64,000 nucleotides of DNA from Bradyrhizobium septentrionale (GTDB taxonomy: Bacteria; Pseudomonadota; Alphaproteobacteria; Rhizobiales; Xanthobacteraceae), in the NCBI RefSeq assembly GCF_011516645.4, contig NZ_CP088285.1, forward strand, positions 1,623,501 through 1,687,500, in the 5' to 3' direction. The translations under genes were made by a program, and so were the position numbers. Each line of letters begins with the position of its first letter. The first letter of the stretch is position 1. A model generated the notes under the pieces. The model had not been told where the DNA came from. It saw only the letters and a program-made list of their open reading frames with translations, and made no database searches. Of this stretch, positions 54,088-61,937 are shown piece after piece.

Positions 54088-54106
54088 GCCCGGAAAGACC
54101 GCTGCC

Positions 54107-54649
54107 TCAATCAAACAGACTCGGCGTGTGGTTCACGACCGCGCCTTCGATCTGCAGCATCTTCAGCTTGGTCACCACGCCGCCATTGGCCGAGAAGCCG
54201 CCCGGCTTGTTGCCTGCCGCCAGCACGCGGTGGCAGGGCACCACGATCGGGCACGGGTTGCGGCCCAATGCCTGGCCGACGTCGCGCGACAGCTCGACGC
54301 CGCCGAGCTGCTTGGCGATATCGCCATAGGTCACGGTCTTGCCGGGCGGGATCTTCCGCGCGATGTCGTAGACGCCGCGGTTGAATTCCGGCACGCCGTC
54401 GAGATCGAGCACGATGTCGGCGAGGTCGTTCGGCTTGCCGGCGAGCAGCTCGATCATGCCGTCGATCGCGTGCTGCACCTCGGCCGGCGGCGCCGCCTCG
54501 GTTACCTCGCCATTGCGCTGAAAAATCCGCTTGCGGGTCTTCTCTTCGGTGCCCATCGGCAGCTGCACGCCGGTAACGCCGTGCTCGCCCCAGACGACGC
54601 CGCAGGCGCCGATCATGGTCTCGAAGATTGCAAAATGCTGGCCGGTCAT
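54107..54649 (-). CDS. ogt: Methylated-DNA-[protein]-cysteine S-methyltransferase
   Basis: 180 residues. The active-site motif PCHRVL with C139 is intact, with the upstream helix-turn-helix (GKTVTYGDIAKQLG), the Arg finger region ALGRNPCPIVVPCH and GFSANGG after it. The N-terminal domain is degenerate, as in Ogt-type enzymes. It transfers O6-alkyl groups from guanine to its own cysteine, a suicidal repair reaction. It lies convergent to the MBL gene. Confidence 0.93.
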   Translation of the reverse strand: MTGQHFAIFETMIGACGVVWGEHGVTGVQLPMGTEEKTRKRIFQRNGEVTEAAPPAEVQHAIDGMIELLAGKPNDLADIVLDLDGVPEFNRGVYDIARKIPPGKTVTYGDIAKQLGGVELSRDVGQALGRNPCPIVVPCHRVLAAGNKPGGFSANGGVVTKLKMLQIEGAVVNHTPSLFD

Positions 54650-54805
54650 GGCTCGCTCCAGATGCTCCTTGATATGTCCCTTGGGCTCACGCGCGCGAGC
54701 CTGCTGCTGACCTGAAATCTAGGCTTGGAGAATGTTGCTATCCACCCGAATTCCGTGGGAACTTGGGCTAAATCAACAACATCTGCCCCGTCCGCGAGCC
54801 CCCAA

Positions 54806-55615
54806 ATGCACAGCCTTCCCGTCAACGGTTTCGACATGCCCTATCTCGATGTCGGTGAGGGCACGCCGCTGGTCTGCGTGCACGGCTCGTTGTGCGATTT
54901 CCGGATCTGGTCGGCGGTGCTCGGCCCGCTGACGCGGGCGCATCGCGTCATCGCGGTCAGCCTGCGGCATTTCTTCCCGGCGCACTGGGATGGGGTCGGC
55001 GACACCTATTCGATCGCCCAGCATGTCGACGACATGATCGCCTTCATCGAAAAATTCGACACCAGGCCCGTCGACCTGATGGGGCATTCCCGCGGCGGCC
55101 ACATCTGCTTCCGCGTCGCACAGCGGCGGCCGGACCTGCTGCGCAAGCTCGTCCTGGCCGAGCCCGGCGGTGAGCTCGACGGCACGCTCGATCCCGATTT
55201 CAAGCCGGGCCCCTCGCCGCTGGCGGCGCGGATCGCGGCCTCAGCCGACGTGATTGCCGGAGGCGACATCGATGGCGGCTTGCAGATATTCATGGACGCG
55301 CTCGAAGGCCCCGGCGCCTGGAAGCGGCTTCCGGCAACCTCCAAGCAACTGCTGCGCGACAACGCGACGACGCTGATCGGCCAGACCCGCGACCAGCGCC
55401 CACCGTTCTCGAAGGCGGATGCGGAGGCGATCAAGACGCCAACACTGTTCATCGGCGGCGCCAACACCAAGGGCATGCTGCCGAAGGTGCTGCACGCCCT
55501 CGCCGCCAATGTGCAGGGCGCACGCACCGAGATGATCCCGGGCACCACGCATCCGATGTTCGAGCAGGCGCCGCAACGATACTGCGAGATCGTACTGGAG
55601 TTTCTGGCGACGTAG
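54806..55615 (+). CDS. Alpha/beta hydrolase
   Basis: 269 residues from ATG 54806; a TTG at 54725 would add 27 poorly conserved-looking residues. Hydrolase motifs: oxyanion-region VCVHGSLCDF, nucleophile elbow MGHSRGGHICFR, acid candidate around LFIGGANTKG, and catalytic His in GTTHPMFEQAP. Closest in style to haloalkane/epoxide-hydrolase or esterase members. No strong ribosome-binding site. Confidence 0.85.
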   Translation: MHSLPVNGFDMPYLDVGEGTPLVCVHGSLCDFRIWSAVLGPLTRAHRVIAVSLRHFFPAHWDGVGDTYSIAQHVDDMIAFIEKFDTRPVDLMGHSRGGHICFRVAQRRPDLLRKLVLAEPGGELDGTLDPDFKPGPSPLAARIAASADVIAGGDIDGGLQIFMDALEGPGAWKRLPATSKQLLRDNATTLIGQTRDQRPPFSKADAEAIKTPTLFIGGANTKGMLPKVLHALAANVQGARTEMIPGTTHPMFEQAPQRYCEIVLEFLAT

Positions 55616-55629
55616 GCGCGGTGCCTCTC

Positions 55630-55771
55630 AACCTCGCCCCGCTTGCGGGGAGAGGTCGGATCGTATCGCAAGATGCGATCCGGGTGAGGGGGTACAGGTC
55701 CAACTAATTGCGTCACTCGCGGAGAAGGCCCCTCACCCCGACCCTCTCCCCATGAAGAACGGGGAGAGGGA
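55630..55771. repeat. Composite palindromic element, copy 3
   Basis: Same order as copy 2: CCTCGCCCCGC / GCGGGGAGAGG, GGATCGTATC / GATGCGATCC, GGGTGAGGGG, unique loop, CCCCTCACCCC, CCCTCTCCCC / GGGGAGAGGG. It lies between convergent hydrolase and carboxymuconolactone decarboxylase-family genes. Confidence 0.8.
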
Positions 55772-55776
55772 GAAGA

Positions 55777-56235
55777 TCACACCTTCCAAACACCAACCGG
55801 CTGGCGCACCGCGACGTTCAGCCGGTTCCAGACGTTGATCGCAGCGATCCCCAGCACCAGGGATGCCAGCTGCTGCTCATTGAAATGCTTCGCCGCCTCG
55901 TCCCACACCGCATCCGTCACCGGATCCTCGCGGTCGCTGAGCCGGGTCACCGCTTCCGTCAGCGCCAAAGCGGCGCGCTCGGCGTCGGTGAAATAGGGCG
56001 TATCGCGCCAGGCGCCGACCGCGAACAACCGCTCGTCGGTCTCGCCGGCGCGGCGGGCGAGTTTTGGGTGCATATCGACGCAGACACTGCAGCCATTGAT
56101 CTGGCTGGCGCGCAGATGGACCAGCTCGAGCAGCTTTTCCGGCAAAGCCTGTTTGGTGCTCTCGCTGAGCGCCTGCAGCGCCTTCATGGCATCGGGAACA
56201 ACCATCACCGGATGGTTCATGCGGGCTTTCATCAT
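55777..56235 (-). CDS. Carboxymuconolactone decarboxylase/AhpD-family protein
   Basis: 152 residues from the first of two tandem ATGs (56235), with AGGAGAG upstream. The CxxC-H motif NGCSVCVDMH (C49, C52, H56) is that of alkylhydroperoxidase-like members. The rest (LFAVGAWRDTPYFTDAERAALAL, then ASLVLGIAAINVWNRLNV) matches the family fold. It probably detoxifies peroxides through the Cys pair. It is divergent from an ECF41-type sigma factor gene, an arrangement reported for that family, and has its own matching promoter-like sequence. Confidence 0.9.
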   Translation of the reverse strand: MMKARMNHPVMVVPDAMKALQALSESTKQALPEKLLELVHLRASQINGCSVCVDMHPKLARRAGETDERLFAVGAWRDTPYFTDAERAALALTEAVTRLSDREDPVTDAVWDEAAKHFNEQQLASLVLGIAAINVWNRLNVAVRQPVGVWKV

Positions 56236-56279
56236 GTCACTCTCCTGATTTGCTTTTTGACGTCGCCGCGCCGATCTGC

Positions 56280-56306
56280 TGTCACATCGGCCCACTTTCG
56301 TTCGTC
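56280..56306 (+). promoter_or_regulatory. ECF41-type promoter for the sigma factor gene
   Basis: TGTCACA (56280-56286), 16 nt, CGTC (56303-56306), exactly the consensus I recall for ECF41 sigma factors. The -10 element ends 37 bp before the sigma factor ATG. This predicts positive autoregulation. Confidence 0.7.
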
Positions 56307-56314
56307 ATCGCCAT

Positions 56315-56341
56315 GACGGAGCGGACAAAGGGAATGTGACC
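56315..56341 (-). promoter_or_regulatory. ECF41-type promoter for the carboxymuconolactone decarboxylase-family gene
   Basis: On the minus strand GGTCACA (56341-56335), 16 nt, CGTC (56318-56315), one mismatch to the TGTCACA-N16-CGTC consensus with the same spacing. It overlaps the ribosome-binding region of the sigma gene and points toward the gene starting at 56235. Confidence 0.6.
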
Positions 56342-56342
56342 G

Positions 56343-57071
56343 ATGGACGAGAAAAAGTTTCTGGCGGAACAGTTCGAGGCCAACCGGCCACGCTTACGGG
56401 CCGTGGCCTACCGCATGCTGGGCTCGACCGCCGAGGTCGACGATGCCGTGCAGGAAGCCTGGCTGCGGCTGGGCCGTACCGACACTGCTGCGGTCGACAA
56501 TCTCGGGGGATGGCTGACCACGGTGGTCGCGCGCATCTGCCTCGACATGCTCCGCTCGCGCAAATCGCGGCGCGAGGAGCCGATCGGCCCGCACGTGCCG
56601 GAGCCGGTCACAGAGAATCCGTCCGAGCGCGAGACCGAGATGGCTGATTCCGTCGGCGCGGCGCTGCTCGTGGTGCTGGAAACGCTGGCGCCGGCCGAGC
56701 GGCTGGCTTTCGTGCTGCACGACATGTTCGCGGTGCCGTTCCAGGAGATCGCGCCGATCGTCGGCCGCACGCCGGCCGCCGCGCGGCAACTCGCCAGCCG
56801 CGCCCGGCGCCGCGTGCAGGGCGCGCAACGGCTCGGGTCACTGCCGGTGATCCGCGGCGCCGCAGCGGTCGCCGAAAGCTTCAAGGGACGCGCACAAGCG
56901 GCGCGGCCCGCGCTGGTCGACGGCGGGATCGGCGTTGCCGTCATCTTCGGCGGCGCGCTGCGCGTCGTGCTGCGGGTCACGATTTCAGGTGACAGGATCG
57001 CGGCGATCGATGCGACCGCCGATGCCGCCGCGATCGAGACACTTGATGTCGAGGTGCTCGACCGCACCTGA
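56343..57071 (+). CDS. ECF41-type RNA polymerase sigma factor, internally shortened
   Basis: 242 residues. Sigma2 (about 10-75, VAYRMLGSTAEVDDAVQEAWLRL), linker with GPHVPEPVTE (a WLPEP-like motif with W replaced), sigma4 (about 105-160, ERLAFVLHDMFAVPFQEIAPIVG, RTPAAARQLASRARRRV). The family continues with a SnoaL-like domain to about 280-300 residues. Here ARRRVQGA runs straight into LPVIRGAAAVAESF, so about 45 residues, including the usual DGDF and DGGGK stretch, appear to be missing in frame. The C-terminal end is present. Activity of such a form is uncertain. Confidence 0.88.
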   Translation: MDEKKFLAEQFEANRPRLRAVAYRMLGSTAEVDDAVQEAWLRLGRTDTAAVDNLGGWLTTVVARICLDMLRSRKSRREEPIGPHVPEPVTENPSERETEMADSVGAALLVVLETLAPAERLAFVLHDMFAVPFQEIAPIVGRTPAAARQLASRARRRVQGAQRLGSLPVIRGAAAVAESFKGRAQAARPALVDGGIGVAVIFGGALRVVLRVTISGDRIAAIDATADAAAIETLDVEVLDRT

Positions 57072-57134
57072 CGCGGCTGGAGGCTGAAGGGTCGCGATGC
57101 TATCGTTCTCCCGCGCCACCAAGGGAGGACAATC

Positions 57135-58390
57135 ATGAAACGATCCATCAAGTTGCTCGCGTCGGCCGGCGTGTTGTCGCTCGCCCTCGCCTCGTCCCCC
57201 GCCTTTGCTGCCGCAGATGAAAAGCTGCGCGCGGCCGCCGAGCAGGCCCAGCCGGCCGTGATCGAGAGCCTGCATGACATGGTTCTGATCGAGTCAGGCT
57301 CCAGCGATGTCGAGGGCCTGAAGAAGATGGCCGACTATACCGAAGCGCGGCTGAAGGCGCTCGGCGCCAGGACCGAGCGGCGGAAGACCACGCGCGGCGC
57401 CGGCGCCGACATGGTGATCGGCACCTTTGAAGGCAGCGGCAGCAAGAAGCTGATGCTGATCGCGCATATGGACACCGTCTATGAGCACGGCATCCTCGAT
57501 ACCCAGCCCTACAAAGTCGACGGCAACAGGATCTACGGGCCCGGCATTGCCGACGACAAGGGCGGCATCGCCGTCATCCTGCATTCGCTCAAGATCCTGA
57601 ACGATGCGGGCTGGCGCGACTACGCCAAGCTCACCGTGTCGTTCAATCCGGATGAAGAGGTCGGCTCGATCGGTTCCGGCGAGATCATCGCCGAGCTTGC
57701 CGACCAGCACGATGTGGTGCTGTCCTGCGAGCCGACGGTCGCGCCGCCGGTCGCCAGGAACGAGAGCCTGCTGCTCGGCGCCAGCGGCACCGCCACCGGC
57801 ACAATGGATGTAAAGGGCAAGGCCTCGCATGCCGGCGCCGCGCCGCAGCTCGGCCGCAACGCGCTGATGGAGCTGGCGCATCAATTGCTGCAGACCCAGG
57901 ACGTCGCGAAATCGATACCCGGCACGCAGCTGAACTGGACCACCGCGAAGGCCGGCACCGTGCGCAACCAGATCCCCGACCACGCCAGCGCAGGCGCCGA
58001 CATCCGCCTCACCATTCCTGATGGCGTCGAGAAACTGCAGGCCGCGCTCGACGAGAAGGCGAAGAACAAACTGATCGCCGACACCGAAGTGACGGTGAGA
58101 TCGCCGCAGGCCGTCCGCCGTTCGTGGCCAGCGATCGCGGCCGCGCGCTCGCGAAACAGGGACAGGCGATCTATGCCGAACTCGACCGCAAGCTGGATAT
58201 CGCCGAGATGACCGGCGGCGCAACCGACGCCGGCTACGCTGCGCGCAGCGGCAAAGCGATCGTCGTCGAAAGCTTCGGCCTCGCCGGCTGGGGCTATCAC
58301 GCCCGCGACGAATTCATCGACACCAACTCGATCGTGCCGCGGCTCTATCTGATGACGCGGATGCTGATGGATCTCGGCAAGGCGAAGTAG
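57135..58390 (+). pseudogene. M20-family metallopeptidase (carboxypeptidase G2-like), frameshifted
   Basis: A signal peptide (cleavage near PAFAAAD) and most of a CPG2-type peptidase are in one frame: LIAHMDTVYEHG, GPGIADDKGGIAV, NPDEEVGSIGS, LSCEPT, and dimerisation domain to TEVTV. Near 58095 the frame shifts. The other frame then continues GRPPFVASDRGRALAKQ and carries the last Zn ligand in GWGYHARDEFID, ending at TAG 58388-58390. One lost base explains it. The truncated product would lack the C-terminal His. GGGAGG precedes the ATG. Either a real inactivation or a sequence error. Confidence 0.8.
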
Positions 58391-58729
58391 CGGGCGGCGA
58401 ACAAGTGGACGTTTCTGCTGCCGATCGGCGCACCGGCAGTTCATCGTTCGCGCCTGCGCCCGGGGCCACCCACCCTCCCCCACTGTTCAGACCGGGGAGA
58501 TGGCGGACGTGTGTTCGGAGACATCGTGGACACTTTCTGGTCCTCGGTCGAGAGTCCGGAGGTCGACCGTGCTGCGACGAACATCGGCCTTGCGGGTCCC
58601 GTGCTTCGCAAAATCATCCCGTTCTCAGTCACTTAGAGCCATCACAAACTGGAGCCTTGACCTCTCCTGCCACCAGCAGTAGCTTGATTTCCGAACACGG
58701 AATTCCGTATTCCAATTTGGACTGATGGC
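58391..58729. other. Intergenic region with decayed sequence
   Basis: 339 bp. No intact gene. A short frame (VDTFWSSVESPEVDRAATN) has the look of a remnant but was not identified. The last 40 bp hold the candidate GntR operator. Confidence 0.45.
58697..58708. promoter_or_regulatory. Candidate operator of the GntR regulator at 58730
   Basis: Perfect 12-bp palindrome ACGGAATTCCGT, overlapped by a GGAAT-N5-ATTCC repeat (58699-58713), 21 bp before the regulator ATG. The position suggests autoregulation. Confidence 0.45.
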
Positions 58730-59404
58730 ATGATCCCGTTGGACCCGCTTCCGAACCTGATCGACCAGGTCTACGGCCGGCTGCTTGAGGCGATCATCGA
58801 CCGCACGCTGCTGCCCGGCCAGCGCATCACCCAAAACGAGCTTGCCGAGAAGCTCGGCGTCTCGCGCCAGCCGATCTCGCACGCGCTGCATCTGTTGCAT
58901 CGCCAGGGCCTCGTCGCAGAGAGCGGCAAGCGCGGCTTCGAGGTGACGCAGCTCGATCCGCGGCGCATCCGCGAGCTTTACGAGGTCCGGGGCGCCATCG
59001 ATGCGCTGGCGGCGCGGCTCGCCGCGAGGCGTGTGAAGGAGGATTCCGTTGCACGCACCCAGCTCGAAGCCGCGCTCGAAGCCGGGCGCACGATCGACGA
59101 CAACGTGCCGCTGGCACGCCTGATCGCGCTTGATGTCGACTTCCACAGCGCGATCTATCGGCTCGCCGGCAATTCCGCGATCGAGGAAATGATCGCGCCG
59201 CAATGGCCGCATATGCGCCGCTCGATGGCGACCGTGCTCGCCGAGCTGGATTACCGCGGCAGCGCCTGGACCGAACACGAGACCATCGCCGCGCATGTTT
59301 TCTCCGGCCATGCCGCAGCCGCAGAAGCCGCAGCGCTGGCACATGCGCAGACCGCAGGACGCATGACGGAAGAGAAGCTGAGAGCGATCGACGTGGCGGC
59401 GTGA
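58730..59404 (+). CDS. GntR-family regulator, FCD subfamily
   Basis: 224 residues. HTH at about 15-75 (IIDRTLLPGQRITQNELAEKLG, VSRQPISHALHLLHRQGLV), FCD domain at about 85-215 with metal-binding-type residues in DVDFHSAIYRLAGN, and EHETIAAHVFSGH. It precedes a PhyH dioxygenase, a SAF-domain dehydrogenase and, further on, a TRAP binding protein, so it may control uptake and oxidation of an organic acid (inference). Confidence 0.9.
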   Translation: MIPLDPLPNLIDQVYGRLLEAIIDRTLLPGQRITQNELAEKLGVSRQPISHALHLLHRQGLVAESGKRGFEVTQLDPRRIRELYEVRGAIDALAARLAARRVKEDSVARTQLEAALEAGRTIDDNVPLARLIALDVDFHSAIYRLAGNSAIEEMIAPQWPHMRRSMATVLAELDYRGSAWTEHETIAAHVFSGHAAAAEAAALAHAQTAGRMTEEKLRAIDVAA

Positions 59405-59461
59405 GCAGGATCGTCACGCCGCCGCAAGAACGAAGACCAATAATCAAAGGAGGAAAGCACC

Positions 59462-60262
59462 ATGAAACTGACCCAAGAGCAGGTCGAATTTTTCCATCGC
59501 GAAGGCTGGCTGTTCCTGCCCGAGCTGTTCAGCCCGGAAGAAGTCGACTTCCTCGCGCGCGAGGCGGTCTCGATCTATGACGCCAACCGCCCCGAAGTCT
59601 GGCGCGAGAAGAGCGGCGCGCCGCGCACCGCATTCGCCGCGCATCTCTACAACGAGGCGTTCGGCCTCCTCGGCGCGCATCCGCGCATGATCGACCCGAT
59701 CGAGCAGCTGTTCGGCGAGAAGGTCTACATGCACCAGTTCAAGATCAACGCGAAGGCGGCCTTCACCGGCGACGTCTGGCAGTGGCACCAGGACTACGGC
59801 ACCTGGAAGCGCGATGACGGCATGCTGGAGCCGCGCGCGATGAACATCGCGATCTTCCTCGACGAGGTGATGCCGATCAACGGCCCCTTGATGCTGGTGC
59901 CGCAGAGCCAGACCGCGGGCGATCTGAAGGCGTCGCATGATCTCGAGACCACGTCCTACCCGCTGTGGACGCTGGACGAAGAGACGGTGACCCGCCTCGT
60001 GAAGCAGGGCGGCATCGTCGCCCCGACCGGCAAGCCCGGCGGCATGCTGATGTTCCACGGCAATCTGGTGCACGGATCGAGCGGCAACATTACGCCCTAT
60101 CCGCGCAAGATCGTCTACCTGACGCTGAACGCGGTCTCGAACTATATCCGCACCCCGACGCGGCCGGAGTACATCGCGCACCGCGACTTCACGCCGATCC
60201 AGACGGTGGCCGACGACGCGCTGCTGCGGCTCGCCCGTGCACCGCGGCAGGCGGCGGAGTAA
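59462..60262 (+). CDS. Phytanoyl-CoA dioxygenase (PhyH) family oxygenase
   Basis: 266 residues. Non-heme Fe(II)/2-oxoglutarate oxygenase: H109-x-D111 in WQWHQDYGTW and distal H204 in LVHGSSGN, with the 2OG-binding Arg likely in PRKIVYLTLN. Closest in style to EctD-like and small-molecule hydroxylases. Substrate unknown. AAGGAGGAAAG precedes the ATG. It follows the GntR gene by 57 bp. Confidence 0.9.
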   Translation: MKLTQEQVEFFHREGWLFLPELFSPEEVDFLAREAVSIYDANRPEVWREKSGAPRTAFAAHLYNEAFGLLGAHPRMIDPIEQLFGEKVYMHQFKINAKAAFTGDVWQWHQDYGTWKRDDGMLEPRAMNIAIFLDEVMPINGPLMLVPQSQTAGDLKASHDLETTSYPLWTLDEETVTRLVKQGGIVAPTGKPGGMLMFHGNLVHGSSGNITPYPRKIVYLTLNAVSNYIRTPTRPEYIAHRDFTPIQTVADDALLRLARAPRQAAE

Positions 60263-60270
60263 ACTCGCTC

Positions 60271-60395
60271 GTGCCCCGGACGCAGCGCAGCGCGAAGCAA
60301 TGCGCTGCTGAGCCGGGGCCCACACTCTAGTTCAACTTCCTCCATGGGTCCCGGCTCTGCGGAGCAGCACTTCGTGCCGCACCGCGTCCGGGACA
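60271..60395. repeat. Intergenic palindromic element (CCCCGGACGC type)
   Basis: Outer arms CCCCGGACGC / GCGTCCGGG, inner arms GAGCCGGGGCCC / GGGTCCCGGCTC with GCAGAGCC-like ends, about 125 bp, between PhyH and dehydrogenase genes. A third element type in this half of the window. Confidence 0.7.
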
Positions 60396-60419
60396 GGGCA
60401 ATGATCCCGGATACCCATC

Positions 60420-61727
60420 ATGAACCTGCATCACCTCCTCAAAACTCGCGCCGCCGCCGGCAAGCCGGTTCGCGTCGCCCTGATCGGCGCCGGAAAATTC
60501 GGCTCGATGTTCCTGTCGCAGGTGCCGCACACGCCGGGGCTCGAGGTGCCTGTGATCGTCGACATCGACCGCGAGCGCGCGCGCGAGGCGTGCCGCACGG
60601 TCGGCTGGGACGACGCGCGGATCGGCGCAACCACCTTCACCGACGACGGCGCGCGCGCCATCGCCGGCGGCGCATTCGATGTCGTGGTGGAAGCGACCGG
60701 AAATCCCGCCGTCGGCATCCGCCATGCCCGCGCGGCGATCGCCGCCGGCAAGCATGTCGTGATGGTCAATGTCGAGGCCGACGTGCTGGCCGGGCCGCTG
60801 CTTGCCGAAGAGGCGCGCAAGGCCGGCGTGGTCTACTCACTTGCCTATGGCGACCAGCCGGCGCTGACGGCGGAGATGGTCGACTGGGCCCGCGCGACCG
60901 GCTTTCACGTCGTCGCCGCCGGCAAGGGCACCAAATACCTGCCGGCCTATCACGATGTGACGCCGGAAGGCGTGTGGCAGCATTACGGGCTCACCGCCGG
61001 CGAAGCGCAATCCGCCGGCATGAACCCGCAGATGTTCAATTCCTTCCTCGACGGCACCAAATCCGCGATTGAGATGGCGGCGATCGCCAACGCCTGCACG
61101 CTCGACGTTCCCTCGGAGGGATTGCTGTTTCCGCCCTGCGGCGTCGATGACCTGCCGCATGTGATGCGACCGCGCGACAAGGGCGGCGTGCTGGAGAAAT
61201 CCGGCATTGTCGAGGTGGTGTCGTCGCTGGAGCGCGACGGCCGCCCGGTATTCCGCGATCTGCGCTGGGGCGTCTATGTGGTGCTGGAGGCGCCGAACGA
61301 TTATGCCGCGGACTGCTTCAGGCAGTATGGCCTCAAGACCGATTCGTCCGGCCGCTATGCCGCGATGTACAAGCCGTATCATCTGATCGGGCTCGAGCTG
61401 AATATTTCCGTGCTGTCGGCGGCGCTGCGCAACGAGCCGACCGGACAGCCGCGCGGCTTCCGCGGCGACGTCGCAGCGGTGGCCAAACGCAACCTGCGCG
61501 CCGGCGAGATGCTCGACGGCGAAGGCGGCTACACGGTGTGGGGCAAATTGATGCCCGCCGCCGCCAGCCTCGCCGCCGGCGCACTGCCGATCGGGCTCGC
61601 GCACCGCGTCAAGCTGAAGAATGACGTCGCCCACGGCGCCGTGGTGCGCTGGAGCGATGTCGAGGTCGACGAGGCCAACGACACGATCAAGACGCGCAAG
61701 GCGATGGAGAAGGCGTTCTCGCGCTGA
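60420..61727 (+). CDS. NAD(P)-dependent dehydrogenase with SAF domain
   Basis: 435 residues. Rossmann motif VRVALIGAGKFGSMFLSQV (about 18-36), homoserine-dehydrogenase-like NAD-binding domain with VVVEATGNPAVGIRHARAAI, a catalytic-type region (KGTKYLPAYHDVTP), and a C-terminal SAF domain (about 350-420, AAVAKRNLRAGEMLDGEGGY). Members are often labelled oxidoreductase or FlgA-like. The substrate is undecided. Position after PhyH suggests a shared pathway. Confidence 0.88.
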   Translation: MNLHHLLKTRAAAGKPVRVALIGAGKFGSMFLSQVPHTPGLEVPVIVDIDRERAREACRTVGWDDARIGATTFTDDGARAIAGGAFDVVVEATGNPAVGIRHARAAIAAGKHVVMVNVEADVLAGPLLAEEARKAGVVYSLAYGDQPALTAEMVDWARATGFHVVAAGKGTKYLPAYHDVTPEGVWQHYGLTAGEAQSAGMNPQMFNSFLDGTKSAIEMAAIANACTLDVPSEGLLFPPCGVDDLPHVMRPRDKGGVLEKSGIVEVVSSLERDGRPVFRDLRWGVYVVLEAPNDYAADCFRQYGLKTDSSGRYAAMYKPYHLIGLELNISVLSAALRNEPTGQPRGFRGDVAAVAKRNLRAGEMLDGEGGYTVWGKLMPAAASLAAGALPIGLAHRVKLKNDVAHGAVVRWSDVEVDEANDTIKTRKAMEKAFSR

Positions 61728-61765
61728 CGCCTCCCGTCCACTCAGCTCATAGCGAGGCTGCTCTT

Positions 61766-61915
61766 CACCTCTCCCCGCGCTTTGCGGGGAGAGGTCGGAT
61801 CGCATCGCAAGATGCGATCCGGGTGAGGGGCAAGGCACACTGCTCAACGAGCCGCGAAGTGCTCACCGGATGGAGCCCTCACCCCGCCCTCTCCCCGCAA
61901 GAGCGGGGCGAGGGA
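61766..61915. repeat. Composite palindromic element, copy 4
   Basis: CCTCTCCCCGC / GCGGGGAGAGG, GGATCGCATC / GATGCGATCC, GGGTGAGGGG, unique loop of about 50 bp, CCCTCACCCC, CCCTCTCCCCGC / GCGGGGCGAGGG. It lies between convergent dehydrogenase and PRISE genes. Confidence 0.8.
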
Positions 61916-61937
61916 GACGAGAGAGTGCGGGCTGAGC

